The notes: a model not told the origin generated them from the letters alone. A stretch of DNA of 64,000 bases from Oxalobacteraceae bacterium (GCA_947454305.1 CANGJE010000001.1:1-64000), one strand, 5' to 3'. Shown: positions 8,392 through 20,870, counted from the stretch's first letter. Translations and numbers: made by a program.

Positions 8392-11046
8392 TCAAAAGAA
8401 TTTTTTAGTCAGTAATTCAGGGATATCTTCAGGGGGAACAGGGCGCGAGATCAAGTACCCCTGCACTTCATCACAATTCATAGATTGAAGTATCTCTAGC
8501 TGCTCAACTGTTTCAACGCCCTCAGCAACAATCGCTATATCTAAACTTCGGCCAATAGAAACAATGGTTTCACATAGCGCCCTACTCTGATGATCCATCG
8601 CCAGCTTGTAGACAAACGATTGATCAATCTTTACCACATCAATATCCAAACTTTGTAATTTAGATAAAGAAGAATAGCCCGTTCCAAAATCATCAATTTG
8701 TAACTCGATACCCATCTCATGTAATCGTTTTAATTCATCGATGGCAATGCCTGTTTCATCCAACATACTCGATTCAGTCAACTCAATTGCCACTAGCGAT
8801 ACCGGCAACTTATATTGCTCAAGATTCTTTTTAATTGATAAGCGCAGCCCATCATCAATTAACTGAAGTGAAGATACATTAATTGATACAAGCCTGAGAG
8901 TGCAACCCTGTTCTCGCCATATAGCCAATTGTTGGCAGACCTTACGAATAACCAAATCACCCAATGGAATAATTAATCGTGATTCTTCTGCAATAGGTAT
9001 GAATTCGGCAGGAGAAATTAAACCACGCTGAGGATCACGCCATCGAATCAATGCCTCCATACTGGCGAACTCTCCGTTCATGGCAAATGCTCTGGGCTGG
9101 TAATAAATGACAAACTCATCGTTATGTATGGCTTGTTCCAGCGCGCGCTCAGTAGAAACTCTGTCGCGAATTTTTTGGGCAAATTCGTCGTTATAAAAAC
9201 GGAATTGTGATTTACCCTCTAATTTTGCTTGATACATAGCGATATCAGCGGCCCTCAATAAACTATCAATATCGTCACCATGATCAGGAAAAATACTGAT
9301 ACCTATCGATGCCTTGGGCACAAATCCCCGCCACTGGGCTACTGAATTTTCTAAGCTAATTGCCTTCAATGATTTTTCAGCGATTGGTAGAACATCCTTC
9401 ACCTCGTCGAGATGAGTGATGATAATTAAAAATTCATCACCACCAATACGCGCCAAATAATCTTCTGATCGTAGCGCTAGTCTCAAACTATTTGCAACTG
9501 CAATGATTAGCTCATCACCGCTCTTATGGCCGAGTGAATCATTGATATCTTTAAAATTATCTAAATCAACATACAGCAATGCCATTCGATGATTATTTTC
9601 AATCGATTTTTTTAATGCATTAGGCAAGTAATCATTCAGCCAGTGTCGATTCGGCAAACCAGTCAATGAATCTGTTCGCGCCATAACAGCGAGCGACTCT
9701 GCTTGCTGTCTGGCTTCGGACACATCGCGGATAGTTATCGCTACTCCGTTACCCGAACGAATAGCTCTTCGCTGAAACCAACCGGCAGCATGTCGCTTCC
9801 CATGGGCCACATGGAATTCATCTTCTACAAATCCATCTTTCAAAACACGGGAAAAAAAATCAAACAAGCCTTGTAGAGCTTTGCCTTGGTAAATCTCAGT
9901 TAAGCACTTTCCAATTAACTTGGCGCGGGGGTAACCCGCCATTTCCCCTGCTCGCTCATTACAATCTTCTATAAGCAAACGGTGAAGTCGCCCATCGCTA
10001 TGATAGGTAGGTTGAACCATATAAAACGCTTCATGCGCGCCATCGACAGCCAAGCGAAATGTATTTTGAATCTCAGATTCGCGCCGCTGACGTTCAATAT
10101 TCTTTAGGTGCGTATACGCACCCACTACGGCAAACAACAACATAAGCGCACTAAATGCTATTGCAATACCCATATACGTCAGTCGTGTCGAGGTATAGGA
10201 TGCTGTCGCATTATCGGCATCAATAGCTGCAGCGACCACAAATGGATAGCCTTCAATAGTTTTCCAGCTAACTAAACGCGAGCGTTTATCGATAAATAGA
10301 TCTTCAGACTGGCGTTCGCTTCCATTGGATAAAGCAAATTGTGGTAAATCTTTATACAAAGACTTAGCCGAACCACCACCGGATTGGCTCGCTAGAAGCA
10401 CGCCATCTTTGAAATACACAGAAATGAAATCGCCCACTAATAATCGCGACTCATCATAAAAACTAGTTACATAGTTGACTTCAATGGCAATCAACACTAC
10501 TCCGTCAAAGGATCCATCAGGCCGATTGAATGCGCGGGTAAATCGTATGATTTTTTTCCCGGCAAAACCACCACGACCTTCCGCTGGCGGAGAAATTAAC
10601 AATCCACCTGCAGGGTCTTTGCTATGTTTTATAAAAAACGGTAAATCTCCCATGTAGGTATTCTTTGGAAGCTGCCGAGTCGATGACACCGCATAGCCCT
10701 GAGAATTAATGACGACCGGATAAATAGTTTTTTGATAGACACCTTGGCGGTATTGCTCATCAAGATCTAGAGGTACAGATCGATGCTCCCATTGATATTT
10801 GATCGCCAAAGACAGTTGATCAATTTGCGAGACCGTACGCAGCACCTGATCTGCAGCGGTACTAGCACGCGATACGGCCTCATTACGCGCTTGATCGAGT
10901 AGATCATTGCGGTCTAATTGAATTTTGACTGAAGTGGCCACAAAAACTAAAACGACGATCAACAGCCAAGCCGAACTCCAGCCCAGCAGTATGCGATTGC
11001 GCTCAGTATGGTTCTCAGTTTGTATCGACGGAAATAGCTTAAGCAT
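8392..11046 (-). CDS. Membrane-anchored Cache-PAS-GGDEF-EAL protein (c-di-GMP turnover)
   Basis: Two TM segments flanking a Cache-like periplasmic region, PAS, DSLTGLPNR...RSED-YLARI-GGDEF (I-site RxxD and active site intact), MEALIRW, DDFGTGYSSLSKL. Confidence 0.93.
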   Translation of the reverse strand: MLKLFPSIQTENHTERNRILLGWSSAWLLIVVLVFVATSVKIQLDRNDLLDQARNEAVSRASTAADQVLRTVSQIDQLSLAIKYQWEHRSVPLDLDEQYRQGVYQKTIYPVVINSQGYAVSSTRQLPKNTYMGDLPFFIKHSKDPAGGLLISPPAEGRGGFAGKKIIRFTRAFNRPDGSFDGVVLIAIEVNYVTSFYDESRLLVGDFISVYFKDGVLLASQSGGGSAKSLYKDLPQFALSNGSERQSEDLFIDKRSRLVSWKTIEGYPFVVAAAIDADNATASYTSTRLTYMGIAIAFSALMLLFAVVGAYTHLKNIERQRRESEIQNTFRLAVDGAHEAFYMVQPTYHSDGRLHRLLIEDCNERAGEMAGYPRAKLIGKCLTEIYQGKALQGLFDFFSRVLKDGFVEDEFHVAHGKRHAAGWFQRRAIRSGNGVAITIRDVSEARQQAESLAVMARTDSLTGLPNRHWLNDYLPNALKKSIENNHRMALLYVDLDNFKDINDSLGHKSGDELIIAVANSLRLALRSEDYLARIGGDEFLIIITHLDEVKDVLPIAEKSLKAISLENSVAQWRGFVPKASIGISIFPDHGDDIDSLLRAADIAMYQAKLEGKSQFRFYNDEFAQKIRDRVSTERALEQAIHNDEFVIYYQPRAFAMNGEFASMEALIRWRDPQRGLISPAEFIPIAEESRLIIPLGDLVIRKVCQQLAIWREQGCTLRLVSINVSSLQLIDDGLRLSIKKNLEQYKLPVSLVAIELTESSMLDETGIAIDELKRLHEMGIELQIDDFGTGYSSLSKLQSLDIDVVKIDQSFVYKLAMDHQSRALCETIVSIGRSLDIAIVAEGVETVEQLEILQSMNCDEVQGYLISRPVPPEDIPELLTKKFF

Positions 11047-11097
11047 GGCGCAATAAATATGAAGCAAAGAACAATGTACGCGGCGATGAAAAATAGA

Positions 11098-11117
11098 ATC
11101 TTGCAATTATGCAAGAT
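11098..11117. repeat. Perfect inverted repeat ATCTTGCA-ATTA-TGCAAGAT
   Basis: 8-bp arms, 4-nt spacer, in a divergent intergenic region. Confidence 0.8.
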
Positions 11118-11118
11118 A

Positions 11119-11149
11119 TTTCCCTGAAATCATAATTGCCTCAGGGAAA
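11119..11149. repeat. Inverted repeat TTTCCCTGA-N13-TCAGGGAAA
   Basis: 9-bp perfect arms, directly after the previous palindrome. Confidence 0.8.
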
Positions 11150-11232
11150 CACTTTTCGATCAATTTTCAGCAGTGCGGAACCCCATACTCAAATCCACAT
11201 CTAATGAGTCAACTTGTTCAACGGAGGTCATG

Positions 11233-11601
11233 ATGAGAAAAGAAGTCCCTGTGGTCGGTGAAGAAATCAAGAACGCTCGTCTTGATTTTCTTTCATCTAA
11301 CGGATCCACTAGTGTGCTGGGATTACGCCAGGAATTAGCTACTATTAAAGAAGACCTAGACGCATTGATGTCACATGCCTCGACTCTCACCGAGAGCGAG
11401 CTTTGCGAAGCTAGAGACCGACTAGTTGCACGCTTTTCATCGATGAAAAATGTAGCACGCGGAATCGCAGGGCAAGCAACGCGCCAATTAGCTCAAAGCC
11501 GCGATGTCACTATCGAGTTCATACGAAACCGGCCGTTTCAGTCAGCGTTGATCGCTGCGGGTACCGGTATACTTTTAGGTCTTCTATTTAAACGCGATTA
11601 A
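11233..11601 (+). CDS. ElaB/YqjD/DUF883-type membrane-anchored protein
   Basis: Small helical protein with C-terminal RNRPFQSALIAAGTGILLGLLFKRD anchor typical of this family. Confidence 0.75.
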   Translation: MRKEVPVVGEEIKNARLDFLSSNGSTSVLGLRQELATIKEDLDALMSHASTLTESELCEARDRLVARFSSMKNVARGIAGQATRQLAQSRDVTIEFIRNRPFQSALIAAGTGILLGLLFKRD

Positions 11602-11653
11602 AAAATATCTATTGGCTTATAAATTCTCACCTGATTGAAGTATCGACTTACAA

Positions 11654-11690
11654 ACATCATGACTCTCCGAGTCATGATGTTTTGTTTTGG
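11654..11690 (+). terminator. Intrinsic terminator
   Basis: ACATCATGACT-CTCCG-AGTCATGATGT followed by TTTGTTTT. Confidence 0.85.
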
Positions 11691-11715
11691 AAGTTGGAAC
11701 GTTTGTGCAGTCTAA

Positions 11716-12588
11716 TTAAGTGCGACCAATAGCTGCTTGTGACGAACCTGACGATGCCTCAGCATCTTCAGCGCTCTCGCTCCAAATAGTCCGCTGTGAT
11801 CCAAGTGTACCCAAGGCTCCACCCAGACAACTTAGTACAACGGCTAGTAACATAGCGACAAAGCTAGTCCACGAAGCAGTATGGAAATTTTTAACAGCAC
11901 GAGCTTCTGCAGCGCGCCCCTCCGGTGAAGCTTGTTGGGACGAGCCAGAAAGAATCAAGGCCTGATCAACAATCCCGGCAGCACGCTCACGTTGAACATT
12001 CATCGTGCTATTTAAATAGTCTATTGCCTGATCGCGCCGACCCGACAGAATATATTCTTGCAGCACACGTAAAGAAGCCGATTCCATATTCGGGCCCAAT
12101 TGTCTATTCAACATACTGGCAACGTTCGCGCCATATGGGGCAACCACTATTCCACCTTGAATTAAATTCGACACTAAACTTGAAATGAGTGATCCACCTG
12201 TCGTCGTTGCCAGTATCAACGCCAGCAAGATCGATACTGCCCAACTAATGACGCCGTGTAATATCCCATCGATTTTACGACGCAAGCCTGACATTCGACC
12301 CGCAACGTAAGCACCCACAAATGCAGCGATTAACATCGACACACTCGCCCACATTAATGCTCCATAGCTCAGCGTTTCACCGATTGCAAGATTAGCGAGC
12401 GCAACGCCACTAGCAACCCCTAGCATCATTAAAACCAGCTGTACCGAAACAGCAATGGCGACCCCCGCAAGCACTGCACTCCAACAGATGGTGGTAAACA
12501 AGCCGCTCCTAAGGGAGTTTTTCAGCTTGGTACCTTCATGGGAAGGAACCGTCACATTGCTTTCAATGGATGGGGATTTCATTGACAT
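11716..12588 (-). CDS. Multi-TM membrane protein of unknown function
   Basis: 290-aa ORF with several hydrophobic segments; good codon texture. Confidence 0.7.
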   Translation of the reverse strand: MSMKSPSIESNVTVPSHEGTKLKNSLRSGLFTTICWSAVLAGVAIAVSVQLVLMMLGVASGVALANLAIGETLSYGALMWASVSMLIAAFVGAYVAGRMSGLRRKIDGILHGVISWAVSILLALILATTTGGSLISSLVSNLIQGGIVVAPYGANVASMLNRQLGPNMESASLRVLQEYILSGRRDQAIDYLNSTMNVQRERAAGIVDQALILSGSSQQASPEGRAAEARAVKNFHTASWTSFVAMLLAVVLSCLGGALGTLGSQRTIWSESAEDAEASSGSSQAAIGRT

Positions 12589-12679
12589 CTCCTTGCTGGT
12601 TTAACGACAAACAAATCGCTAAGTGACTATGCGTTACACATAGCGATACTTATTGCCACGGATAGTCCTAGTTAGCATT

Positions 12680-13135
12680 TCAAATTTTCGACACCACCCC
12701 GCGAGTAATTTTTACGCGATCACCTTGTTTGACGAGCGGTTCTGACTCTTGCGCAAATGATTGAATAGTTCCATCCTCCATACGAATAGTGACCTTATAA
12801 ACAGGATCATCCGTGTGACTTTTCTTATCTACTTCATTACCTACATACGCTCCGCCAGCAGCACCTGCAACTGTCGTGACAGCTTTACCCATACCTCCAC
12901 CGAATTGATATCCTAGTATTCCACCAATCGCCGCGCCAGCGAGCGTACCTAGCCCCACACTCTTAGCACGAGGAATAACCTCGATTGATTCGATAGTTCC
13001 CTTTCCATTCACATGACTAGATACAGGATAGGTCTGCGTTTGCGAACTTCCACCGCCGAGACCACCGGTACTTTCACATGCCGAACAGCTCAGTATCAAA
13101 ATACTCATCAGCGTCGCCAACCATTTTCTAACCAT
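12680..13135 (-). CDS. Glycine-zipper 2TM lipoprotein (SlyB/17 kDa antigen-like)
   Basis: Start MVRKWLATLMSILILSCSAC (lipobox), LAGAAIGGILGYQFGGGMGKAVTTVAGAAGGAYVGNEVDK glycine zipper. Confidence 0.85.
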   Translation of the reverse strand: MVRKWLATLMSILILSCSACESTGGLGGGSSQTQTYPVSSHVNGKGTIESIEVIPRAKSVGLGTLAGAAIGGILGYQFGGGMGKAVTTVAGAAGGAYVGNEVDKKSHTDDPVYKVTIRMEDGTIQSFAQESEPLVKQGDRVKITRGVVSKI

Positions 13136-14189
13136 TTTTTTCTCCAATAATGAAAGGGACATAGCGCCTTGGTAAGTTGCAAGCTTCTGCGATAACGTGG
13201 GATTGCTGATTGTCGCTATACTCCTCAAGTCGGTTGTAGAGCGTTTTCAAACTAATCCCCAGTAAATGAGCCGCTCGCTTTTTAGCCCCACTACACACTG
13301 ACAGTGTCGCCAGAATTAATTGACGATCAACTTCGGCGAGCGTGATTCCAACGCGAATAGCCAGATGCCGAGAATCTGTTGTGGATGCATCAGCAACACC
13401 TACTGGCGCTGGCAAATCGACTATTTCATCAGCAAGTATGCAGGCCCGCTGTATATAATTTCTTAGCTCTCTCACATTTCCTGGCCAAAGATATCGCCTT
13501 AATTCCGGCATCATTTTCTTTGAAAGAATTTTTTGAGTTCCATGTACTTGATTAAACTCATTAAGAAAATGGCGCGCTAAAAGCTCAATATCTTCTCCAC
13601 GTTCACGTAACGCGGCTATTCGAATGGGGAACGTATTTAAACGATGATAAAAATCCAGTCTGAAATAACCTTCTGCAATTGCATGAGAAGGATTTTGGTT
13701 GGTTGCCGCTATGATGCGCACATCACTTTGGATTTCGTTATCACCTCCCACGCGCGTAAATTTTCCAGTTTCTAGAACACGTAGAAATTTGGCTTGTAAC
13801 GCGACAGGCATTTCTATGATTTCATCTAAAAACAAGGTACCTTCATTGGCACGCTCAAAATACCCTCGATGCAGACGATCAGCTCCGGTAAAACTACCTT
13901 TTTCATGCCCAAATAGTTCACTCTCAATCAATTGCGGAGAAATCGCCCCACAATTAATGGGTAAAAATAGTTTGTTCTTACGAAGGCTTTTTGCGTGAAT
14001 TTCTGCTGCCACTAATTCTTTTCCAGTGCCACTCTCGCCCAATAAAAAAACGCTGACGTCCGTTGTGGCAACGCGATTTATTTGGTGCCGTAAATGATTC
14101 ATCGCTTTCGAATAACCAAGCAACGCAGTCGTTTGAATCGCTGGGTTTACGTAAACTGTAGGCTCCCTATTTTTTATAACGCTAGGCAT
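13128..14189 (-). CDS. Sigma-54-dependent transcriptional activator (AAA+ and Fis HTH, no receiver domain)
   Basis: GESGTGKELVA Walker A, GSFTGAD (GAFTGA variant), GTLFLDEIIEM Walker B, WPGNVRELRNYI, C-terminal AAHLLGISLKTLYNRL HTH. Confidence 0.93.
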   Translation of the reverse strand: MPSVIKNREPTVYVNPAIQTTALLGYSKAMNHLRHQINRVATTDVSVFLLGESGTGKELVAAEIHAKSLRKNKLFLPINCGAISPQLIESELFGHEKGSFTGADRLHRGYFERANEGTLFLDEIIEMPVALQAKFLRVLETGKFTRVGGDNEIQSDVRIIAATNQNPSHAIAEGYFRLDFYHRLNTFPIRIAALRERGEDIELLARHFLNEFNQVHGTQKILSKKMMPELRRYLWPGNVRELRNYIQRACILADEIVDLPAPVGVADASTTDSRHLAIRVGITLAEVDRQLILATLSVCSGAKKRAAHLLGISLKTLYNRLEEYSDNQQSHVIAEACNLPRRYVPFIIGEKNG

Positions 14190-14380
14190 AGTTCGCTCCG
14201 CGATAGGGCTAAGATCTGATTTTTTAAAATAATTTGAACGATATTTAGCATTCCATCCTTGGAAAATAAACCGTTAATATTTTGTTTCGGTGTGCCAATT
14301 AGACTAACGACGATAAACCATGTGAAATCATTGATACGGAATTCCGCACCGACTCATGGCTTGACTATTCAGGTTAGGTA

Positions 14381-14412
14381 AGGTTCTGCGATTGAGCTGA
14401 GGTTCTGCGATT
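14381..14412. repeat. Direct repeat AGGTTCTGCGATT x2 (19-bp period)
   Basis: Identical 13-mers at 14381-14393 and 14400-14412. Confidence 0.85.
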
Positions 14413-14520
14413 TAGCAATCACAGAAACAAAACGTAAGATTTGAGAGCGTGTGCGGCAATGTAATGCAAGCAAAAGCTGCATCAAAAATGCACTATCGGT
14501 GGTTATAACTAAGGCTTAGG

Positions 14521-15546
14521 CTATTTGAGTTTCATAGCCTCAGCTGCACGAAGCAGCAAGGCAGGATCACCGCTAGCGAGTTGTTTGGAATCCGATAGCC
14601 GCTGACGGAAGGCGCGCGCACCGGGTAACCCAGCCATCAGACCTAACATGTGTCGAGTAATACTGTTCAGGCGAGGCCCGCTCGTCGCTAATTGACTCTG
14701 TATATAAGGCAGCATGGCATGAAGAATTTCGTCTCTGGTACGCACGCTTGCCGTGTCACCGTAATAGCGCTCGTCAAATGTGGATAGTAAATACGGATGA
14801 TGGTAGGCCTGACGACCCAACATCACGCCATCAACATGCTGTAGATGCTCATCAATTTCGTTTAACTCTGTAATGCCACCATTGATAATAATTTCGAGCT
14901 CAGGAAAATCCTTCTTCAACTGATAAGCTCGTTCATAGCGTAGAGGAGGAATTTCGCGATTTTCTTTAGGGCTAAGACCTTTAAGTACTGCGTTACGCGC
15001 ATGAACAATAAACGTTTTACAACCCGCTTGTGCCACGACACCCACAAAATCTCGCACAAAATCATACGAGTCAATCTCATCAATACCAATGCGATGCTTG
15101 ACTGTGACGTCGATGGTGACGGCATCACGCATCGCTTTTACGCAATCGGCAACCAGTGCAGGCTCAGCCATGAGACACGCACCAAACGCTCCACGTTGAA
15201 CGCGCTCTGATGGGCAACCACAATTTAAATTGATTTCGTCGTAGCCCCACTGCTCACCTAATTTGGCGCTGATCGCAAGATCTTCTGGCTCACTTCCACC
15301 TAATTGCAAAGCAACCGGATGTTCTTCTTCGTTGAAATCTAAATGCCGTGCTTTGTCACCATGAATAATGGCACCCGTAGTAACCATCTCGGTATATAGC
15401 CAAGTATGGCGTGAGATCTGGCGATGAAACATCCGGCAATGACGATCGGTCCAATCCATCATTGGAGCAACCGAAAGTCGGCGCGGCGGCAGGGGCGTTG
15501 AATAATTCACAGAGGTTGATATTTGATGCAATGCGACAGGCTGCAT
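14521..15546 (-). CDS. dusA: tRNA-dihydrouridine synthase A
   Basis: [57 protein letters not shown]. Confidence 0.95.
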   Translation of the reverse strand: MQPVALHQISTSVNYSTPLPPRRLSVAPMMDWTDRHCRMFHRQISRHTWLYTEMVTTGAIIHGDKARHLDFNEEEHPVALQLGGSEPEDLAISAKLGEQWGYDEINLNCGCPSERVQRGAFGACLMAEPALVADCVKAMRDAVTIDVTVKHRIGIDEIDSYDFVRDFVGVVAQAGCKTFIVHARNAVLKGLSPKENREIPPLRYERAYQLKKDFPELEIIINGGITELNEIDEHLQHVDGVMLGRQAYHHPYLLSTFDERYYGDTASVRTRDEILHAMLPYIQSQLATSGPRLNSITRHMLGLMAGLPGARAFRQRLSDSKQLASGDPALLLRAAEAMKLK

Positions 15547-15616
15547 TGTACCGGCGCCGGCGAGAGGCCGACAATTTGCAGTAAAGTGTGGGCACTTTGC
15601 TCGCGGAGACGACACG

Positions 15617-16933
15617 ATGCCCATAGATACCTCTCACTACTGGATGCCATTCACCGCCAATCGGCAGTTCAAAGCGCGACCCCGCTTAATGAAGGCCGCC
15701 GCTGGTATGTATTACACCGCTGAAGATGGTCGCCAAATTCTTGATGGCACCGCGGGTCTATGGTGTGTAAATGCAGGACACGCACATCCCAAGATCACCG
15801 AACAGATCATCGCTCAAGCACAGACCTTGGATTTTGCACCCCCGTTTCAAATGGGGCATGCAAAGGCTTTTGAAGCGGCCACAGCTCTCGCCCACATGGC
15901 ACCTGAAGGATTGAATCGTGTTTTTTTCTGTAACAGTGGCTCAGAAGCAGTAGACACCGCGCTCAAGATGGCGCTCGCATATCACCGCATGCGTGGCGAT
16001 AGTTTACGCACTAAGCTCATTGGCCGAGAACGTGGTTATCACGGCGTAGGCTTTGGCGGTATCGCCGTAGGCGGTATTGCAGGTAATCGCAAACATTTTG
16101 GTCCGTCGTTATCTGCGGTCGATCATTTGCGTCACCCATTGGATATTTCACGCAATGCCTTTTCACATGGCTTGCCTCTGCACGGCGCTGAGCTCGCCGA
16201 TGAATTTGAACAGCGGTTACTTGCATTGCATGACCCTGCGACGGTCGCCGCACTTATCGTCGAACCGGTACAAGGTTCGACAGGCGTCATCATTCCACCT
16301 AAAGGCTATTTAGAAAAGCTCCGCACTATCTGCGACAAGTACGGCATCTTGCTGATCTTTGATGAAGTTATCACTGGCTTTGGTCGCTTAGGCACTGCTT
16401 TCGCTTCTGATTACTTTGGTGTCATTCCTGATCTAATCTGTTGCGCTAAGGGTTTAACGAATGCGGCGGTGCCTATGGGCGCTGTTATCGCTAAACAATC
16501 GATACACGATGTGTTTATGCAGTCGGCACCAGAAAATGGCATTGAGTTTTATCACGGCTATACCTACAGCGGCCATCCACTCGCCTGCGCTGCCGCTATC
16601 GCGACGTTGCAGGTATATCACGATGAAAAATTATTTGAACGTGCAGCGAGTATGTCGGCCGCATTCGAGCAAGCTGCACACCAACTTAACGGCCTGGCGC
16701 ATGTCAAAGATATACGCAACTTAGGTTTAGTGTGCGGTATAGAGTTGGAACCCCTGCCCGGTAAACCAACCGCGCGCGCTTATGAAGTTTTTGAGCGCTG
16801 CTTCTGGGAGAAAAATCTATTGATACGAACCACGGGCGATATCATCGCGCTCTCGCCGCCGCTGATCATCAACCACGAACAAATCGATACTTTGTTCAGT
16901 ACACTAGCTGACGTCATTCAATCCATAAAATAA
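15617..16933 (+). CDS. Class III aminotransferase (omega-amino acid:pyruvate aminotransferase family)
   Basis: [53 protein letters not shown] (PLP lysine). Confidence 0.9.
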   Translation: MPIDTSHYWMPFTANRQFKARPRLMKAAAGMYYTAEDGRQILDGTAGLWCVNAGHAHPKITEQIIAQAQTLDFAPPFQMGHAKAFEAATALAHMAPEGLNRVFFCNSGSEAVDTALKMALAYHRMRGDSLRTKLIGRERGYHGVGFGGIAVGGIAGNRKHFGPSLSAVDHLRHPLDISRNAFSHGLPLHGAELADEFEQRLLALHDPATVAALIVEPVQGSTGVIIPPKGYLEKLRTICDKYGILLIFDEVITGFGRLGTAFASDYFGVIPDLICCAKGLTNAAVPMGAVIAKQSIHDVFMQSAPENGIEFYHGYTYSGHPLACAAAIATLQVYHDEKLFERAASMSAAFEQAAHQLNGLAHVKDIRNLGLVCGIELEPLPGKPTARAYEVFERCFWEKNLLIRTTGDIIALSPPLIINHEQIDTLFSTLADVIQSIK

Positions 16934-16951
16934 AAACTTTTGTGCCGCAAT

Positions 16952-16978
16952 AAAAAAGCGCCCTCAAGCGCTTTTTTA
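16952..16978. terminator. Bidirectional intrinsic terminator
   Basis: AAAAAAGCGC-CCTCAA-GCGCTTTTTT between convergent genes. Confidence 0.85.
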
Positions 16979-16994
16979 TTTTCAGTCACTGCTA

Positions 16995-18833
<1,839 letters not shown>

Positions 18834-19062
18834 GAGGGTGCTTGGCTGGTGTTTAGAGAACCCAAGAGTTTACCATCTTTCCGTGTCAAAACCGTGAAAT
18901 TCCTTGAATTTTCAATGAGTTGCGCCTCAGATCGACGGCCAAAACCCCAGGGAACAAATGATGTTAAAAAGTTACTATTTTTTTGGATCCGCTGGAAAAC
19001 CCAAGGAAATTCAAGTTTAAGCGACTACTTTCACCTATCTACCCTTTGAAAGACATTCCAAC

Positions 19063-19443
19063 ATGAATAGCAACTTCAAACCAACACATATCTGGTTTGA
19101 CCAAGACCTAAATGTTGACAGGTTAAAGACTTTTTTGGCTGCAACGGATAGCAAAGAGTCCAATACTCTCTTCACGGGAAAACACAATAACGGAACCTTG
19201 TTGCTGCACCGTTTGCCTAGAAAAGACGACACGCGGCTAGCGCGGTTAGGCCATTTCTTGCGTATGGGCTCGGAAAGAAATCAGGTACGCGAGAAAATTA
19301 AAGATCTCTTGAGGAGTCAAGGTATCGAGTTGACCCCTGATATACGCAAGGCTATGCCTAGTCGATTCAGCAACGGTAATGACTATATGCTTTATGAAGC
19401 TATAAAAGCTGCTCCATGCGAAGTTCCTCTTGAGAAAATCTAG
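19063..19443 (+). CDS. Hypothetical orphan protein (126 aa)
   Basis: ORF with no recognised family, between typA and truB. Confidence 0.5.
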   Translation: MNSNFKPTHIWFDQDLNVDRLKTFLAATDSKESNTLFTGKHNNGTLLLHRLPRKDDTRLARLGHFLRMGSERNQVREKIKDLLRSQGIELTPDIRKAMPSRFSNGNDYMLYEAIKAAPCEVPLEKI

Positions 19444-19505
19444 AGGACTAAGACTGATAAAGATGAACTAGCCAACTACATTTTATTAAATTTATATTTG
19501 CGTAA

Positions 19506-20453
19506 TCAGCCTTGCTCCGACGCCGACACAGCAACCAAACGCTGTGGCGAGAGCACGCCGCGCACATCAAGCAGCGCAACACCGAGTAAGACATCATCGA
19601 CTGCACGATACACACGAACCAGTGCGTCCGTTTCTTCGGTTGGATACGCACCTTCGCACACCATGCCGGGTAATCGCTGACCGTGCAAGAAACGCTGAGT
19701 AAGTTCTTCGCTTAAAAATATAGCGAGCAAGCTAACCAACAAGGCATCGACCGGCAATAAGGTTTTACTCTGATCTGCCACGGCCAATTCAGTAAATTCA
19801 GCCAGAGTAATCGATCGCTCTAAATCCAAAGCACCTACGCCAGTTCTGCGCAAGGCAATTAGGTGAGCGCCGCAACCTAATGCACGACCGATGTCTTCAC
19901 CCAACACACGAATATAGGTGCCCTTGCTGCAATGAACTCGTATCTTCAAGTAAGGCGACTTAAATTCTATTAATTCAAGTGCATGAATAAGGACTTCACG
20001 TGCTTCGCGCTCCAACACCACACCTTCACGCGCGTATTCATACAGCGGCTTGCCATCGCGCTTTAATGCAGAATGCATAGGAGGCACTTGCTTGATCTCA
20101 CCGCGAAACTGTTGAAGCACCATTTCGATCTGCTCAGGAGTCAAGTCAACCGATTTTGTTTCAACGATGTCGCCTTCAGTGTCCGCTGTTGTCGTGGTTA
20201 CACCTAGATGTACCGTCGCCTCATAAATTTTATCGGCGTGCAGTAAGTCTTGTGCAAACTTAGTCGCCTCACCAAAACATAAAGGTAGTAGACCCGTAGC
20301 AAATGGATCTAAGGTTCCGGTGTGACCTGCTTTTTCAGCATTTAACAAACGCTTCGCTACACCTAAGGCATAGGTACTCGATACACCTTCAGGTTTATCG
20401 AGCAACAGTACACCGTGTACGGGTACACGATTGTGCTTAAATTGGCGTTTCAT
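19506..20453 (-). CDS. truB: tRNA pseudouridine(55) synthase
   Basis: HGVLLLDKPEGVSS, AGHTGTLDPFATGLLPLCFGEATK, CSKGTYIRVLGEDIG; start at MKRQFKHNR. Confidence 0.96.
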   Translation of the reverse strand: MKRQFKHNRVPVHGVLLLDKPEGVSSTYALGVAKRLLNAEKAGHTGTLDPFATGLLPLCFGEATKFAQDLLHADKIYEATVHLGVTTTTADTEGDIVETKSVDLTPEQIEMVLQQFRGEIKQVPPMHSALKRDGKPLYEYAREGVVLEREAREVLIHALELIEFKSPYLKIRVHCSKGTYIRVLGEDIGRALGCGAHLIALRRTGVGALDLERSITLAEFTELAVADQSKTLLPVDALLVSLLAIFLSEELTQRFLHGQRLPGMVCEGAYPTEETDALVRVYRAVDDVLLGVALLDVRGVLSPQRLVAVSASEQG

Positions 20454-20466
20454 GATGAGAGAACGA

Positions 20467-20856
20467 CTAGGACTGATCGTCGTCTTTTGCACGCGTTGCA
20501 TTTGCCTCGTCAATTAACTTAGACAAGGCTGCACCGCGCGAGGTGGAAGTATCGTGAACAAAATGCAATTCAGGCAGAGTATGAATCGAAAGACGCTTAC
20601 CCAGTTGAACGCGCAAAAAGCCTGACGCTTTTTTCAAACCATTAATCGTATTCTGCACGGATGCAGGGTCATCGATTAAGGTGGTAAAAAATATCTTAGC
20701 GTGAGCGTAATCCGGAGTCAGTTGAACTTCACTGAGGGTGACCATACCGACACGTGGATCTTTAACTTCCATCGCAATCAATTCAGCCAGATCGCGTTGG
20801 ATTTGATCGGCGACACGTTGACTGCGGCCGGGAATGGATTTGCTATGTTTGACCAT
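20467..20856 (-). CDS. rbfA: 30S ribosome-binding factor A
   Basis: [47 protein letters not shown]. Confidence 0.95.
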   Translation of the reverse strand: MVKHSKSIPGRSQRVADQIQRDLAELIAMEVKDPRVGMVTLSEVQLTPDYAHAKIFFTTLIDDPASVQNTINGLKKASGFLRVQLGKRLSIHTLPELHFVHDTSTSRGAALSKLIDEANATRAKDDDQS

Positions 20857-20870
20857 GGGTAGCGGAGAGT

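Noticed and set aside
11692-11707. TGGAACGTTTGTGCAG as a sigma-54 promoter
   Set aside because: GG to GC spacing is one base short (N9), and the strand points into the antisense of the 11716..12588 gene.
12643-12660. Minus-strand TGGCAATAAGTATCGC near the sigma-54 activator cluster
   Set aside because: GG to GC spacing is one base too long (N11) and the -12 element is poor.
15356-15637. 93-aa minus-strand ORF overlapping the dusA 5' end
   Set aside because: Alternate frame of dusA and its leader; no family motif.
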